NCBI GenBank assembly: GCA_021298555.1
Contig: JAJTGE010000003.1
Location: forward strand, 55,295 to 101,114
Length of the DNA stretch: 45,820 nucleotides
Origin: Oxalobacteraceae bacterium
Lineage (GTDB): Bacteria; Pseudomonadota; Gammaproteobacteria; Burkholderiales; Burkholderiaceae_D
Direction: 5' to 3'
Shown: piece by piece, positions 26,106 to 34,472 of the stretch
How positions within the stretch are numbered: the stretch's first letter is position 1
Layout of the letters: each line of letters opens with the position of its first letter
The notes under the pieces: generated by a model
Told to the model about the DNA's origin: nothing
Databases searched by the model: none
The model's input: only the letters and a program-made list of their open reading frames with translations
Program-made: the position numbers and the translations under genes

Positions 26106-26590
26106 TGTCTGCACAACTCAGCTTAATCGTCGCCACCGAACGTCATAACGGCATAGGTATTCATAACACCCTGCCTTGGCGTTTGCCAGAAGATCTGGCG
26201 TTTTTCAAACGTACCACTACCGGTCACACCATACTCATGGGCCGTAAGACCTTTGAATCCATAGGCCGACCACTTCCCAACCGACGCAACATCGTTATCT
26301 CCCGCAATCCAGACTGGCAGCACGCAGGCGTTGAAACGGCGTCTTCACTGGCCCAAGCGGTTGAGCTGGCTGGCGCAGGTGAGGCCTACATCATAGGTGG
26401 TGCTCAAATCTACGTAGAAGCCCTGCCGCTGGCTGCTAAACTCATCGTTACCGAAATCGACGCAGATTACGAGTGCGATGCTTTTTTCCCCGCTATCGAA
26501 CCTAGTGTCTGGAATGAGGTCTCACGCGAGCCGCACCACTCGGAGACACTGGGGATTGATTATGCTTTTGTTATCTATCAACGTCGCTAA
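26105..26590 (+). CDS. folA: Dihydrofolate reductase
   Basis: A 161-residue chromosomal DHFR that reduces dihydrofolate with NADPH. GIGIHNTLPWRLPEDLAFFKRTT carries the Met20-loop equivalent and the catalytic Asp in PEDL. MGRKTFESIGRPLPNRRNIVISR and the glycine pair in YIIGGAQIY are the NADPH-binding signature. The gene shares one base with the thyA stop. A short hairpin with a T run lies about 90 bases after the stop. Confidence 0.97.
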   Translation: MSAQLSLIVATERHNGIGIHNTLPWRLPEDLAFFKRTTTGHTILMGRKTFESIGRPLPNRRNIVISRNPDWQHAGVETASSLAQAVELAGAGEAYIIGGAQIYVEALPLAAKLIVTEIDADYECDAFFPAIEPSVWNEVSREPHHSETLGIDYAFVIYQRR

Positions 26591-26677
26591 AGGCACTTAG
26601 GCAAAACTGACTCAGGGTGCTATATCGTACGACGTCAGTTAGTACGGCAATTTTCCCCCAACTCGCGCTCATATCTG

Positions 26678-26700
26678 CGAAAATCCCGCTTTCGTTTTTT
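26678..26700 (+). terminator. Candidate terminator or attenuator
   Basis: CGAAA (26678-26682) and TTTCG (26690-26694) enclose a seven-base loop and are followed by TTTTTT. It could end thyA-folA or act in the leader of the decarboxylase gene, whose ATG is 36 bases on. The stem is only five pairs, so it is uncertain. Confidence 0.4.
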
Positions 26701-26735
26701 CAGGTTGATATCCATCACCTGCATCAGGAGTACGA

Positions 26736-28988
26736 ATGAAATTCCGCTTCCCCATCGTCATCATTGATGAAGATTTCCGTTCCGAGAACACCTCAGGCTT
26801 AGGCATACGTGCGCTAGCCGATGCGATTGAGAAAGAAGGCATGGAGGTCGTCGGCGTCACCAGCTTTGGTGATTTGTCGCAGTTCGCCCAGCAGCAATCG
26901 CGTGCCTCAGCATTCATACTCTCGATTGATGATGAAGAATTTGGCGGTGGCTCTGCCATAGAAACCGAAGTCGCCTTAAAAGCTCTGCGAGCGTTTGTCG
27001 AAGAAATTCGCTACAAGAATGCTGACATCCCTTTGTATCTGTATGGCGAAACGCGTACCTCACGACACATACCCAACGATATTCTGCGTGAGCTGCATGG
27101 CTTCATTCATATGTTTGAAGACACACCTGAATTCGTGGCGCGCCATATTATTCGAGAAGCCAAATCCTACCTTGATGGTTTGTCGCCTCCGTTTTTTCGC
27201 GCGCTAGTTCATTACGCGCAAGATGGTTCTTATTCATGGCACTGCCCTGGACATTCTGGGGGCGTGGCATTTTTGAAGTCTCCGATCGGCCAGATGTTCC
27301 ACCAATTTTTTGGTGAAAACATGCTGCGTGCCGATGTGTGTAATGCAGTGGGAGAGCTTGGGCAATTACTAGACCATACCGGACCCGTAGCTGCATCTGA
27401 ACGCAATGCCGCACGTATTTTTAATGCGGATCACTGCTATTTCGTTACTAACGGAACCTCGACCTCAAACAAAATGGTCTGGCATTCCACCGTAGCGCCG
27501 GGTGACATTGTGGTTGTTGACCGCAATTGCCATAAATCCGTGCTGCACTCCATCATCATGTGTGGAGCAATTCCTGTATTTTTGATGCCGACTCGTAATC
27601 ACTTGGGCATCATAGGGCCGATACCGATCGAAGAATTCAAGATGGAAAACATCATGAAGAAGATCGAGGCCAATCCATTTGCTCGTGAAGCAAAAAATAA
27701 AAAGCCACGTATATTAACCATCACGCAATCGACTTACGATGGTGTGATCTACAACGTTGAAACCATCAAGAACATGCTTGATGGAGAAATTGATACCTTG
27801 CATTTCGATGAAGCTTGGCTGCCACATGCGAGTTTTCACGACTTCTATAAAAACATGCATGCCATAGGCAAAGATCGTCCGCGTGCAAAAAAATCATTGA
27901 TCTTCTCAACTCAATCAACCCATAAATTGTTAGCAGGCTTATCGCAAGCATCGCAGATTTTGGTGCAGGAGTCTGAGACAGTCCAGCTCGATCGCGACAG
28001 CTTCAATGAAGCCTACCTGATGCATATCTCCACTTCGCCTCAGTACGCCATCATCGCCTCATGCGACATAGCTGCTGCCATGATGGAGCCTCCAGGTGGC
28101 ACTGCACTGGTTGAAGAAAGTATTTTGGAAGCGCTCGATTTCCGTCGCGCGATGAAAAAAATTGATAAAGAATGGGGTAAGGATTGGTGGTTCCAAGTGT
28201 GGGGACCTGAAACCTTTTCAGAAGAAGGCATAGGCTCGCCGTCCGACTGGATGATCAATGGTAAAGATCCATGGCATGGATTCGGAAAAATTGAATCCGG
28301 TTTCAATATGCTTGATCCTATCAAGGCAACCATCATCACACCGGGTCTGTCACTCGATGGTCATTTTGGAGAAACTGGCATACCCGCCTCTATCGTGACC
28401 AAGTACCTCGCTGAGCATGGCGTCATTGTTGAAAAAGCGGGTCTGTATTCCTTTTTCATCATGTTCACCATAGGCATTACCAAAGGCCGTTGGAATACGC
28501 TGCTAACCGCGCTACAACAGTTCAAAGATGATTACGACAAAAATCAACCTATGTGGCGCATCCTGCCTGAATTCACGGCGGCTAACCCTCATTACGAACG
28601 TACCGGCTTGCGCGATTTATGTCAGAAAATTCACGATATGTACAAGTCGTACGACGTCGCACGACTGACAACTGAAATGTATTTATCGGATATGCAGCCT
28701 GCGATGAAACCTTCGGATGCCTTCGCTAAAATGGCGCATCGCGAAATAGATCGTGTGCCCATCGATCAACTAGAAGGCCGGGTTACAGCGATTTTATTAA
28801 CACCCTACCCGCCAGGTATACCCTTGCTGATTCCGGGTGAGCGCTTTAACAGGACGATCGTGGATTATCTGAAGTTCGCAAGAGACTTTAACGAACACTT
28901 CCCGGGCTTTGAAACCGATGTCCATGGCTTGGTAAAAACCGTGGTCAATGGCGTGACTGGCTACTATGTGGACTGCGTACCGAAATAA
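26736..28988 (+). CDS. Arg/Lys/Orn decarboxylase, AdiA type
   Basis: A 750-residue PLP-dependent fold I decarboxylase of the large bacterial Orn/Lys/Arg class. An N-terminal wing (flavodoxin-like) domain covers about 1-130. The PLP lysine is Lys397 in STQSTHKLLAGLSQAS; VDRNCHKSVLHS and LHFDEAW (Asp aligned with the PLP pyridine contact) are present. GIIGPIP, WHGF and LDPIKATIITPG follow E. coli AdiA more closely than I would expect by chance, so arginine is the favoured substrate, but lysine or ornithine cannot be excluded. It could serve acid resistance or polyamine supply. No antiporter or regulator is adjacent. Start ATG follows a GGAG-containing site. A strong terminator follows. Confidence 0.87.
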   Translation: MKFRFPIVIIDEDFRSENTSGLGIRALADAIEKEGMEVVGVTSFGDLSQFAQQQSRASAFILSIDDEEFGGGSAIETEVALKALRAFVEEIRYKNADIPLYLYGETRTSRHIPNDILRELHGFIHMFEDTPEFVARHIIREAKSYLDGLSPPFFRALVHYAQDGSYSWHCPGHSGGVAFLKSPIGQMFHQFFGENMLRADVCNAVGELGQLLDHTGPVAASERNAARIFNADHCYFVTNGTSTSNKMVWHSTVAPGDIVVVDRNCHKSVLHSIIMCGAIPVFLMPTRNHLGIIGPIPIEEFKMENIMKKIEANPFAREAKNKKPRILTITQSTYDGVIYNVETIKNMLDGEIDTLHFDEAWLPHASFHDFYKNMHAIGKDRPRAKKSLIFSTQSTHKLLAGLSQASQILVQESETVQLDRDSFNEAYLMHISTSPQYAIIASCDIAAAMMEPPGGTALVEESILEALDFRRAMKKIDKEWGKDWWFQVWGPETFSEEGIGSPSDWMINGKDPWHGFGKIESGFNMLDPIKATIITPGLSLDGHFGETGIPASIVTKYLAEHGVIVEKAGLYSFFIMFTIGITKGRWNTLLTALQQFKDDYDKNQPMWRILPEFTAANPHYERTGLRDLCQKIHDMYKSYDVARLTTEMYLSDMQPAMKPSDAFAKMAHREIDRVPIDQLEGRVTAILLTPYPPGIPLLIPGERFNRTIVDYLKFARDFNEHFPGFETDVHGLVKTVVNGVTGYYVDCVPK

Positions 28989-29011
28989 TTACAATAAACA
29001 TCCGATCTAAA

Positions 29012-29036
29012 AAAAGGGGCCGCGGCCCCTTTTGCT
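29012..29036. terminator. Bidirectional terminator, decarboxylase / dcd
   Basis: The arms AAAAGGGGCCG and CGGCCCCTTTT form a perfect hairpin between two convergent genes, with A-rich and T-rich flanks. It can terminate from both sides. Confidence 0.85.
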
Positions 29037-29045
29037 TTATCGGTG

Positions 29046-29612
29046 TCAGGTTTTAGGAAGGGTCACACCCCTCTGGCCTTGATACTTGCCGCCACGATCT
29101 TTATAGGACGTTTCACACACTTCGTCGCTCTCAAAAAACAGTACCTGAGCACAGCCTTCGCCAGCGTAAATTTTTGCAGGTAGTGGCGTGGTGTTGGAAA
29201 ACTCTAATGTGACATAGCCTTCCCACTCCGGTTCGAACGGTGTCACGTTAACGATAATGCCGCAGCGTGCATAGGTCGATTTGCCTAAACATATAGTCAA
29301 TACATTTCGTGGTATCCGAAAATATTCTATCGTGCGGGCTAAGGCAAATGAGTTCGGTGGAATGATGCACACATTATTTTTTAAATCGACAAACGAGTTT
29401 TCATCGAAGTTTTTAGGGTCGACAATCGTGCTGTTGATGTTCGTGAAAATTTTGAATTCGTCGGCGCAACGTATATCGTAGCCATACGATGACGTGCCAT
29501 AGGAAACGATGCGCTGACCATTTTGCTCGCGCACCTGGCCGGGCTCAAAGGGTTCGATCATGCCGTGGGATTCCGCCATACGGCGTATCCACTTATCAGA
29601 TTTTATGGTCAT
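29046..29612 (-). CDS. dcd: dCTP deaminase
   Basis: A 188-residue dCTP deaminase that converts dCTP to dUTP, feeding dUMP to thymidylate synthesis. N-terminal [30 protein letters not shown], the catalytic stretch [32 protein letters not shown] (its Ser, Arg and Glu are the expected active-site residues) and [10 protein letters not shown] are all conserved. The length is close to the 193 of E. coli. It lies 51 bases downstream of the RGS-like gene on the same strand. Its product ties functionally to thyA-folA about 3 kb away on the other strand. Confidence 0.97.
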   Translation of the reverse strand: MTIKSDKWIRRMAESHGMIEPFEPGQVREQNGQRIVSYGTSSYGYDIRCADEFKIFTNINSTIVDPKNFDENSFVDLKNNVCIIPPNSFALARTIEYFRIPRNVLTICLGKSTYARCGIIVNVTPFEPEWEGYVTLEFSNTTPLPAKIYAGEGCAQVLFFESDEVCETSYKDRGGKYQGQRGVTLPKT

Positions 29613-29663
29613 ATCAAGTCACTCAGAGGAAGAATCTTCCCAAATTCTACGCGAATCTGGCAA

Positions 29664-30437
29664 CTAACCATTTTTCAATTTTTGCAGCTCCTTTATCAGG
29701 AGGAAAGAAGCATGATTTTCTAATTCTGTGAAGATTAATGGCAGACCTGATTTGCTCAATGATTCACCCCGCTCTATCTGTTTTATGCAACCATCGAAAT
29801 CACTAAGAAAAGTTTTTCTATCTTTTGCTGTGATGTTAATTGTCTTTGTCTCGTAGAGAATGCCAAATTGGTCAGCCGACACCTTAGACAGATCAAAATC
29901 GTCATCGATCGAATCGATATAAATTCGCTTTAATTCCTTGGCTCCCGCCAAAGAAGGATTATCTCTAAACTTTTTAAGGTCTATCAAAAAATCCAGATTT
30001 TCAGCCTGCCCCCTCAAAACTAGTTTTTCGCGTGAACTTGCTAAGTAAGCCTGTTGGGCAGGGTCTGATAGTAGCTTTCTTGTCGCGTTGTAAGCTGCCG
30101 TCACTTTTTCTGCAGGCTTGCCGCCGGAGCCTTGCTGAGGCGTTACCGTGGTAGCTGCAATGAAAGATAAAGCAGGATTTTTAATGGCTCCGGTAGCCAC
30201 CGCCCGAGCGTTTGGTGTCATAGCGGGTCCAATAAGATCAGCCATACCTTGTTGTGCCGCCAGAATTTTCGGCGGAGTAGACATCACCTCCCGCAGCACA
30301 TGAGTCAGATCTGGCAAACCACGCTGAAACACGACACTTGCCTCAGTTGAACTGCCGCTGCGTTTGGGCAGCCTCAACTCCAGCTCTTGCTGACCAACGC
30401 CGACACTACGGCCCCGACCTACCTGATTGGTTCCCAT
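29664..30437 (-). CDS. RGS-domain-like protein, unknown function
   Basis: A 257-residue protein with no signal peptide or membrane segment. Residues 1-110 are rich in Ser, Gly, Ala and Pro and look partly disordered. From about 119 to 237 the sequence reads like an RGS domain (GTPase-activating domain for heterotrimeric G alpha in eukaryotes): KLLSDPAQQAYL, then QAENLDFLIDLKKFRDNP (144-161) matching the EENLxFW...F signature with Asn147 at the place of the key Asn, then ELKRIYIDSI, and TFLSDFDGCIKQIERG for the later helix. Trp of the signature is Leu, and the later catalytic Asp/Arg pair is not evident. This assignment is my own reading, not a search result. The gene sits between hrpA and dcd, with a 16-base palindrome upstream and a more AT-rich 3' half. 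Any target GTPase is unknown. Confidence 0.55.
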   Translation of the reverse strand: MGTNQVGRGRSVGVGQQELELRLPKRSGSSTEASVVFQRGLPDLTHVLREVMSTPPKILAAQQGMADLIGPAMTPNARAVATGAIKNPALSFIAATTVTPQQGSGGKPAEKVTAAYNATRKLLSDPAQQAYLASSREKLVLRGQAENLDFLIDLKKFRDNPSLAGAKELKRIYIDSIDDDFDLSKVSADQFGILYETKTINITAKDRKTFLSDFDGCIKQIERGESLSKSGLPLIFTELENHASFLLIKELQKLKNG

Positions 30438-30495
30438 CCAAGGCTCTTGATTAGAATTTGACTATTCAGATACGTAGCAATTGGCAGGACCAAGT

Positions 30496-30520
30496 TCTGC
30501 ACTAGTGCAGAGTGCATGCA
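30496..30520. repeat. Perfect 16-base palindrome plus TGCATGCA
   Basis: TCTGCACTAGTGCAGA (30496-30511) is its own reverse complement, and TGCATGCA (30513-30520) follows at once. Both lie in the 99-base gap between the hrpA stop and the RGS-like gene, about 60 bases upstream of the latter. It may be an operator; there is no T run, so a terminator is unlikely. Confidence 0.5.
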
Positions 30521-30536
30521 GCGCGCCAGGGGTTGG

Positions 30537-33500
30537 TTAGCGCTGCATGGATTCCCACACCTTTTGTAGTCGTTTTACTGATACAGGCATAGGGGTCTTG
30601 AGCTCTTGAGCAAACAAAGAAACCCGTAATTCTTCTAGCATCCATCGGAATTCCTGCATTTTTGGATCACCGTGAATGCCACTCTTCAAAGCACGTTGCC
30701 AGGGCATAGCGGCTAGCTGCCATTCGCTCATTAGTCGTGCATCGCGTGTAGGGTCAGTACGCAATTTTTCTAACCTGACCTGCACGGCTTTTAGATAACG
30801 AGGAAAGTGGGCTAGCTGTGTGTGCTCAGTTTCCACCGCAAAGCGTTTATGTATCAGCGATTGCAATTGCGACTGCATGTCAGCTTGAGCCGCTGCGTGG
30901 GCTTTGAGAGCCTGTAGCTTTTTGGGTAGCGCGTAGTATTCGCCTAAAATCTGCCCTACCAAACGTGCTATTTCGTTTACTAATAAATTCAGCCGAGCCT
31001 TGCCTTCATCGCGGCGCTGATTAAATTCATTGGCATTAGTTGGTAACGGTAATTGCAGGCAGGCGCGTGCCAGTCCCGCTTCTATCAGTTGATCGCGCAG
31101 TTCTTCTTGTGAGCCCAGAGCTATAAATTGCATACCCATTTGCTGCAAACCAACTACATTTTTTTCCAGGTACTTCAGTTGCTCTTTGAGTTGCAGTGAG
31201 AATAAACGACGTAGGCCGGCCAGATGTATAACAGCAGCCTCGTTGGGATCATCAAACACCTCAAGATCACAATGCGTATTTCGGTCTACCAGTGCGGGAA
31301 ATCCTATGAGTATTTGCTTGCCCTGCTGAATTTCTAATAACTCAGGCAAGGCATCAAAAGTCCAACTAGTTAGATTTTGAAAATTAGCCGGACCAACAGA
31401 GCCACGGCTATGAGAAGATTTTTTCGATGCTGCTGTATTGACTACTGCGCTGACGCCAGTACCGCTTTCGACCGGCACCACCTGCTCGGCGATTTTCTGA
31501 AATTGTTCACGCGCCTGTGTACCTAGTTCTGCCTGCAATGCCGACAGATTACGCCCCATGTCTAACTGCCGGCCATGTTCATCAATGACTTTGAAATTCA
31601 TGAAATGATGCGTCGGCAATGTTTCAAGCTTAAAGTCTGCCGTTTTAACTATGACTGTCGTTTGATCGCGTATGTCGGCAATCAATGACTGCAGCAAACT
31701 ACCATGCCCGAATTTTTTTGATCCATGGATACGATCACAAAAGCCTGCAGCATAATCAGGCAAAGGGACGCAATGGCGTCGCAGTTTTTGCGGTAACGAC
31801 TTCAGCAGCAAATGAGTTTTATCTTTCAGCATGCCGGGTACTAACCATTCACAACGCGGCTGCGAAACCTGATTCAGTGCATATAATGGGACAGTCATTG
31901 TGACACCATCACGAACAGCTCCAGGCTCGAAGTGATACGTCAGTGACATTTCTATTCCCGCCATTCTCATCATCTTGGGGAATAGATCGGTGGTAACACC
32001 GGCAGCTTCATGACGCATTAAATCATCGCGACTCAAATAAAGCAGCTTAGGATCATCTTTACTAGCCTTACGCAGCCATTGCTCAAATACTACGGTAGTC
32101 GTAATCGATTCTGGGATCAATTTATCGTAGAAGGCAGCAATCAATTCTTCATCGACCAGTACATCCAAGCGTCGTGATTTATGCTCAAGATTTTCTATTT
32201 CTCGAATTAATTTCTGATTATGTGCAAAGAACGGAGCTCGCGTTTCAAAATCACCCTGAACTAGAGCACTGCGTATAAATAGTTCACGTGCTTCAATGGG
32301 TTGGATTTTTCCAAAATCAGTACGTCGCTGACTGTAAACAACCAAGCCATACAGAGTGGCTCGCTCATAAGCAGATACCTGACCACTCTTTTTTTCCCAA
32401 CGCGGATCACCCCATGATTTTTTAAGTAGGTGTCCGCCGACTCGTTCTAACCATTCTGGCTGTATATTGGCTATGGTTCGTGCAAACAAACGCGAGGTCT
32501 CTACCAGCTCCCCAGCCACTACCCACCGACCTGCTTTTTTCGATAATGCTGAACCTGGCCACAGATGAAAACGTATGCCGCGCGCACCCAGGTAAAGAGG
32601 TTCGTCGTCTGATTTGTAGCCTACATTTCCCAATAAACCCGTCAGTAATGCCAAATGGAGTTGCTCATAGGTCGCTGCTTCGACATTTACCCGCCAGCCT
32701 TGTTCTCGTACCAGCGTAAATAACTGTGAATGCACATCGCGCCATTCGCGCAAGCGCAGTTGTGATAAAAAATTCTCACGGCACTGTTCTTGTAGCAGCC
32801 GATTCGATTTTTTCTGATCTATCGCTTCTTCAAACCATTTCCATATTTTTAGGTAACTGAGAAATTCAGATTTTTCATCTGCGAATTTTTTGTGTGCGTT
32901 ATCAGCAGCTGCTTGAACATCAGCCGGTCGATCGCGCGGATCTTGCACGGAGAGTGCTGCTGCTACGATCACCATCTCAGACAGACAATCATGATCACGC
33001 CCTGCAAGCAGCATACGCCCCACACGAGGATCCAGCGGCAATTTAGCCAGTTGCCGACCCAATGGCGTGAGGTCGCGTGCATCATCGACCGCACCTAATT
33101 CTTGTAATAGCTGATAACCATCCGTAATCGCCCGACCCAATGGCGGCTCTATAAATGGAAACTGCTCTACATCACCCAGGTTGAGTGATTTCATTCTTAA
33201 AATAACAGCAGCTAACGACGAACGCAGTATCTCTGGGTCAGTAAATTTCGGTCGCTGCAAATAATCTTGTTCGTCATACAAACGTATGCACACACCCGCA
33301 GCAACACGTCCACAACGACCAGCACGTTGATTCGCTGCCGATTGCGCAATGGCCTCTATCTGCAATTGTTCAACTTTGTTGCGGTAGCTGTAACGTTTAA
33401 CGCGAGCTGTGCCTGCATCAACAACAAAGCGTATTCCAGGAACAGTCAGTGACGTTTCTGCGACATTGGTTGCCAATACCAAGCGGCGCGCATTGGACGT

Positions 33501-34472
33501 TTTGAATACACGCTCTTGCTCTTGGGCTGATAAGCGAGCAAACAAGGGCAATATCTCTACATGGGGTGGATGCTGCTTACGCAAGGCTTCAGCAGCATCG
33601 CGTATTTCACGTTCACCAGGAAGAAATATAAGTATGTCTCCGGGGCCACTTAACGCTAACTCATCAACGGCATCAACAATCGCATCCATCAGGTCACGCT
33701 GTTGCTTACCGCGCGCGGCACTCGTCATGGAAGCGCTCGGTTTCCCCGCGCTTGGGCCACCCAATCCACTTTGTTTTTGTATGACTTCGGGTTCGACTGG
33801 CCGATAACGAATTTCCACTGGATACATGCGCCCCGAAACTTCAATCACAGGAGCAACTCGACCGTTCATTTCGAAATGGCGTGAAAACCGATCGGCATCT
33901 ATCGTTGCCGAAGTAATGATCACCTTTAAATCAGGGCGCTTGGGTAATAACTGCTTGAGATAACCCAAAAGAAAATCAATGTTCAAACTTCGCTCATGCG
34001 CCTCATCGATAATCAGCGTGTCATAGTTTCGCAGCAGTGGATCACTTTGAGTTTCAGCTAACAAAATACCATCGGTCATTAATTTGACCCAGGCTCCATC
34101 AGATAAAACGTCATTAAAACGAATCTTGTAACCCACATGCATACCGGGTGGAGAACCTAATTCATGCGCTATGCGCTTGGCGGTGGCTGTCGCTGCTATG
34201 CGTCGTGGCTGAGTGTGACCTATGAGACCACGTTCACCGCGACCTAGCGATAAACAAATTTTAGGTAGCTGCGTGGTTTTACCCGAACCGGTTTCGCCGC
34301 TGACTATGATGACTTGATGCGCGTTGAGCGCAGCCGCAATCTCCTCACGACGTGCAGAAACCGGCAGCTCTTCAGGAAAGCTGACGGGCGGCAGCGGATT
34401 GCGGGGCGGCGGTAAGCGAGTGACGGCAACAGCGTGAGGCCGCACTTTTTTTGGGGCTGGGGAGGCGGACAT
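30537..34472 (-). CDS. hrpA: ATP-dependent RNA helicase HrpA
   Basis: A DEAH-box helicase of 1311 residues from the ATG at 34470-34472 (MSASPAPKK); in-frame ATG and TTG codons 24 and 33 bases upstream are possible. Motif I is GETGSGKT (59-66), motif II DEAH (156-159), then SATIDADRF and, in the second RecA domain, TNVAETSLTVPGIRFVVDAG and QRAGRCGR. HA2 and OB-fold regions follow, and a long C-terminal DUF3418-type region ends LQKVWESMQ. E. coli HrpA has 1300 residues. The protein rescues stalled ribosomes and processes mRNA in other bacteria. Residues about 248-268 are a Ser/Ala/Gly-rich insert. It is divergent from argA with overlapping start codons. Confidence 0.95.
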   Translation of the reverse strand: MSASPAPKKVRPHAVAVTRLPPPRNPLPPVSFPEELPVSARREEIAAALNAHQVIIVSGETGSGKTTQLPKICLSLGRGERGLIGHTQPRRIAATATAKRIAHELGSPPGMHVGYKIRFNDVLSDGAWVKLMTDGILLAETQSDPLLRNYDTLIIDEAHERSLNIDFLLGYLKQLLPKRPDLKVIITSATIDADRFSRHFEMNGRVAPVIEVSGRMYPVEIRYRPVEPEVIQKQSGLGGPSAGKPSASMTSAARGKQQRDLMDAIVDAVDELALSGPGDILIFLPGEREIRDAAEALRKQHPPHVEILPLFARLSAQEQERVFKTSNARRLVLATNVAETSLTVPGIRFVVDAGTARVKRYSYRNKVEQLQIEAIAQSAANQRAGRCGRVAAGVCIRLYDEQDYLQRPKFTDPEILRSSLAAVILRMKSLNLGDVEQFPFIEPPLGRAITDGYQLLQELGAVDDARDLTPLGRQLAKLPLDPRVGRMLLAGRDHDCLSEMVIVAAALSVQDPRDRPADVQAAADNAHKKFADEKSEFLSYLKIWKWFEEAIDQKKSNRLLQEQCRENFLSQLRLREWRDVHSQLFTLVREQGWRVNVEAATYEQLHLALLTGLLGNVGYKSDDEPLYLGARGIRFHLWPGSALSKKAGRWVVAGELVETSRLFARTIANIQPEWLERVGGHLLKKSWGDPRWEKKSGQVSAYERATLYGLVVYSQRRTDFGKIQPIEARELFIRSALVQGDFETRAPFFAHNQKLIREIENLEHKSRRLDVLVDEELIAAFYDKLIPESITTTVVFEQWLRKASKDDPKLLYLSRDDLMRHEAAGVTTDLFPKMMRMAGIEMSLTYHFEPGAVRDGVTMTVPLYALNQVSQPRCEWLVPGMLKDKTHLLLKSLPQKLRRHCVPLPDYAAGFCDRIHGSKKFGHGSLLQSLIADIRDQTTVIVKTADFKLETLPTHHFMNFKVIDEHGRQLDMGRNLSALQAELGTQAREQFQKIAEQVVPVESGTGVSAVVNTAASKKSSHSRGSVGPANFQNLTSWTFDALPELLEIQQGKQILIGFPALVDRNTHCDLEVFDDPNEAAVIHLAGLRRLFSLQLKEQLKYLEKNVVGLQQMGMQFIALGSQEELRDQLIEAGLARACLQLPLPTNANEFNQRRDEGKARLNLLVNEIARLVGQILGEYYALPKKLQALKAHAAAQADMQSQLQSLIHKRFAVETEHTQLAHFPRYLKAVQVRLEKLRTDPTRDARLMSEWQLAAMPWQRALKSGIHGDPKMQEFRWMLEELRVSLFAQELKTPMPVSVKRLQKVWESMQR

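Noticed and set aside
33409-33807. 132-codon frame antisense to hrpA
   Set aside because: It reads the strand opposite a well conserved helicase domain and shows only the mirrored codon pattern.
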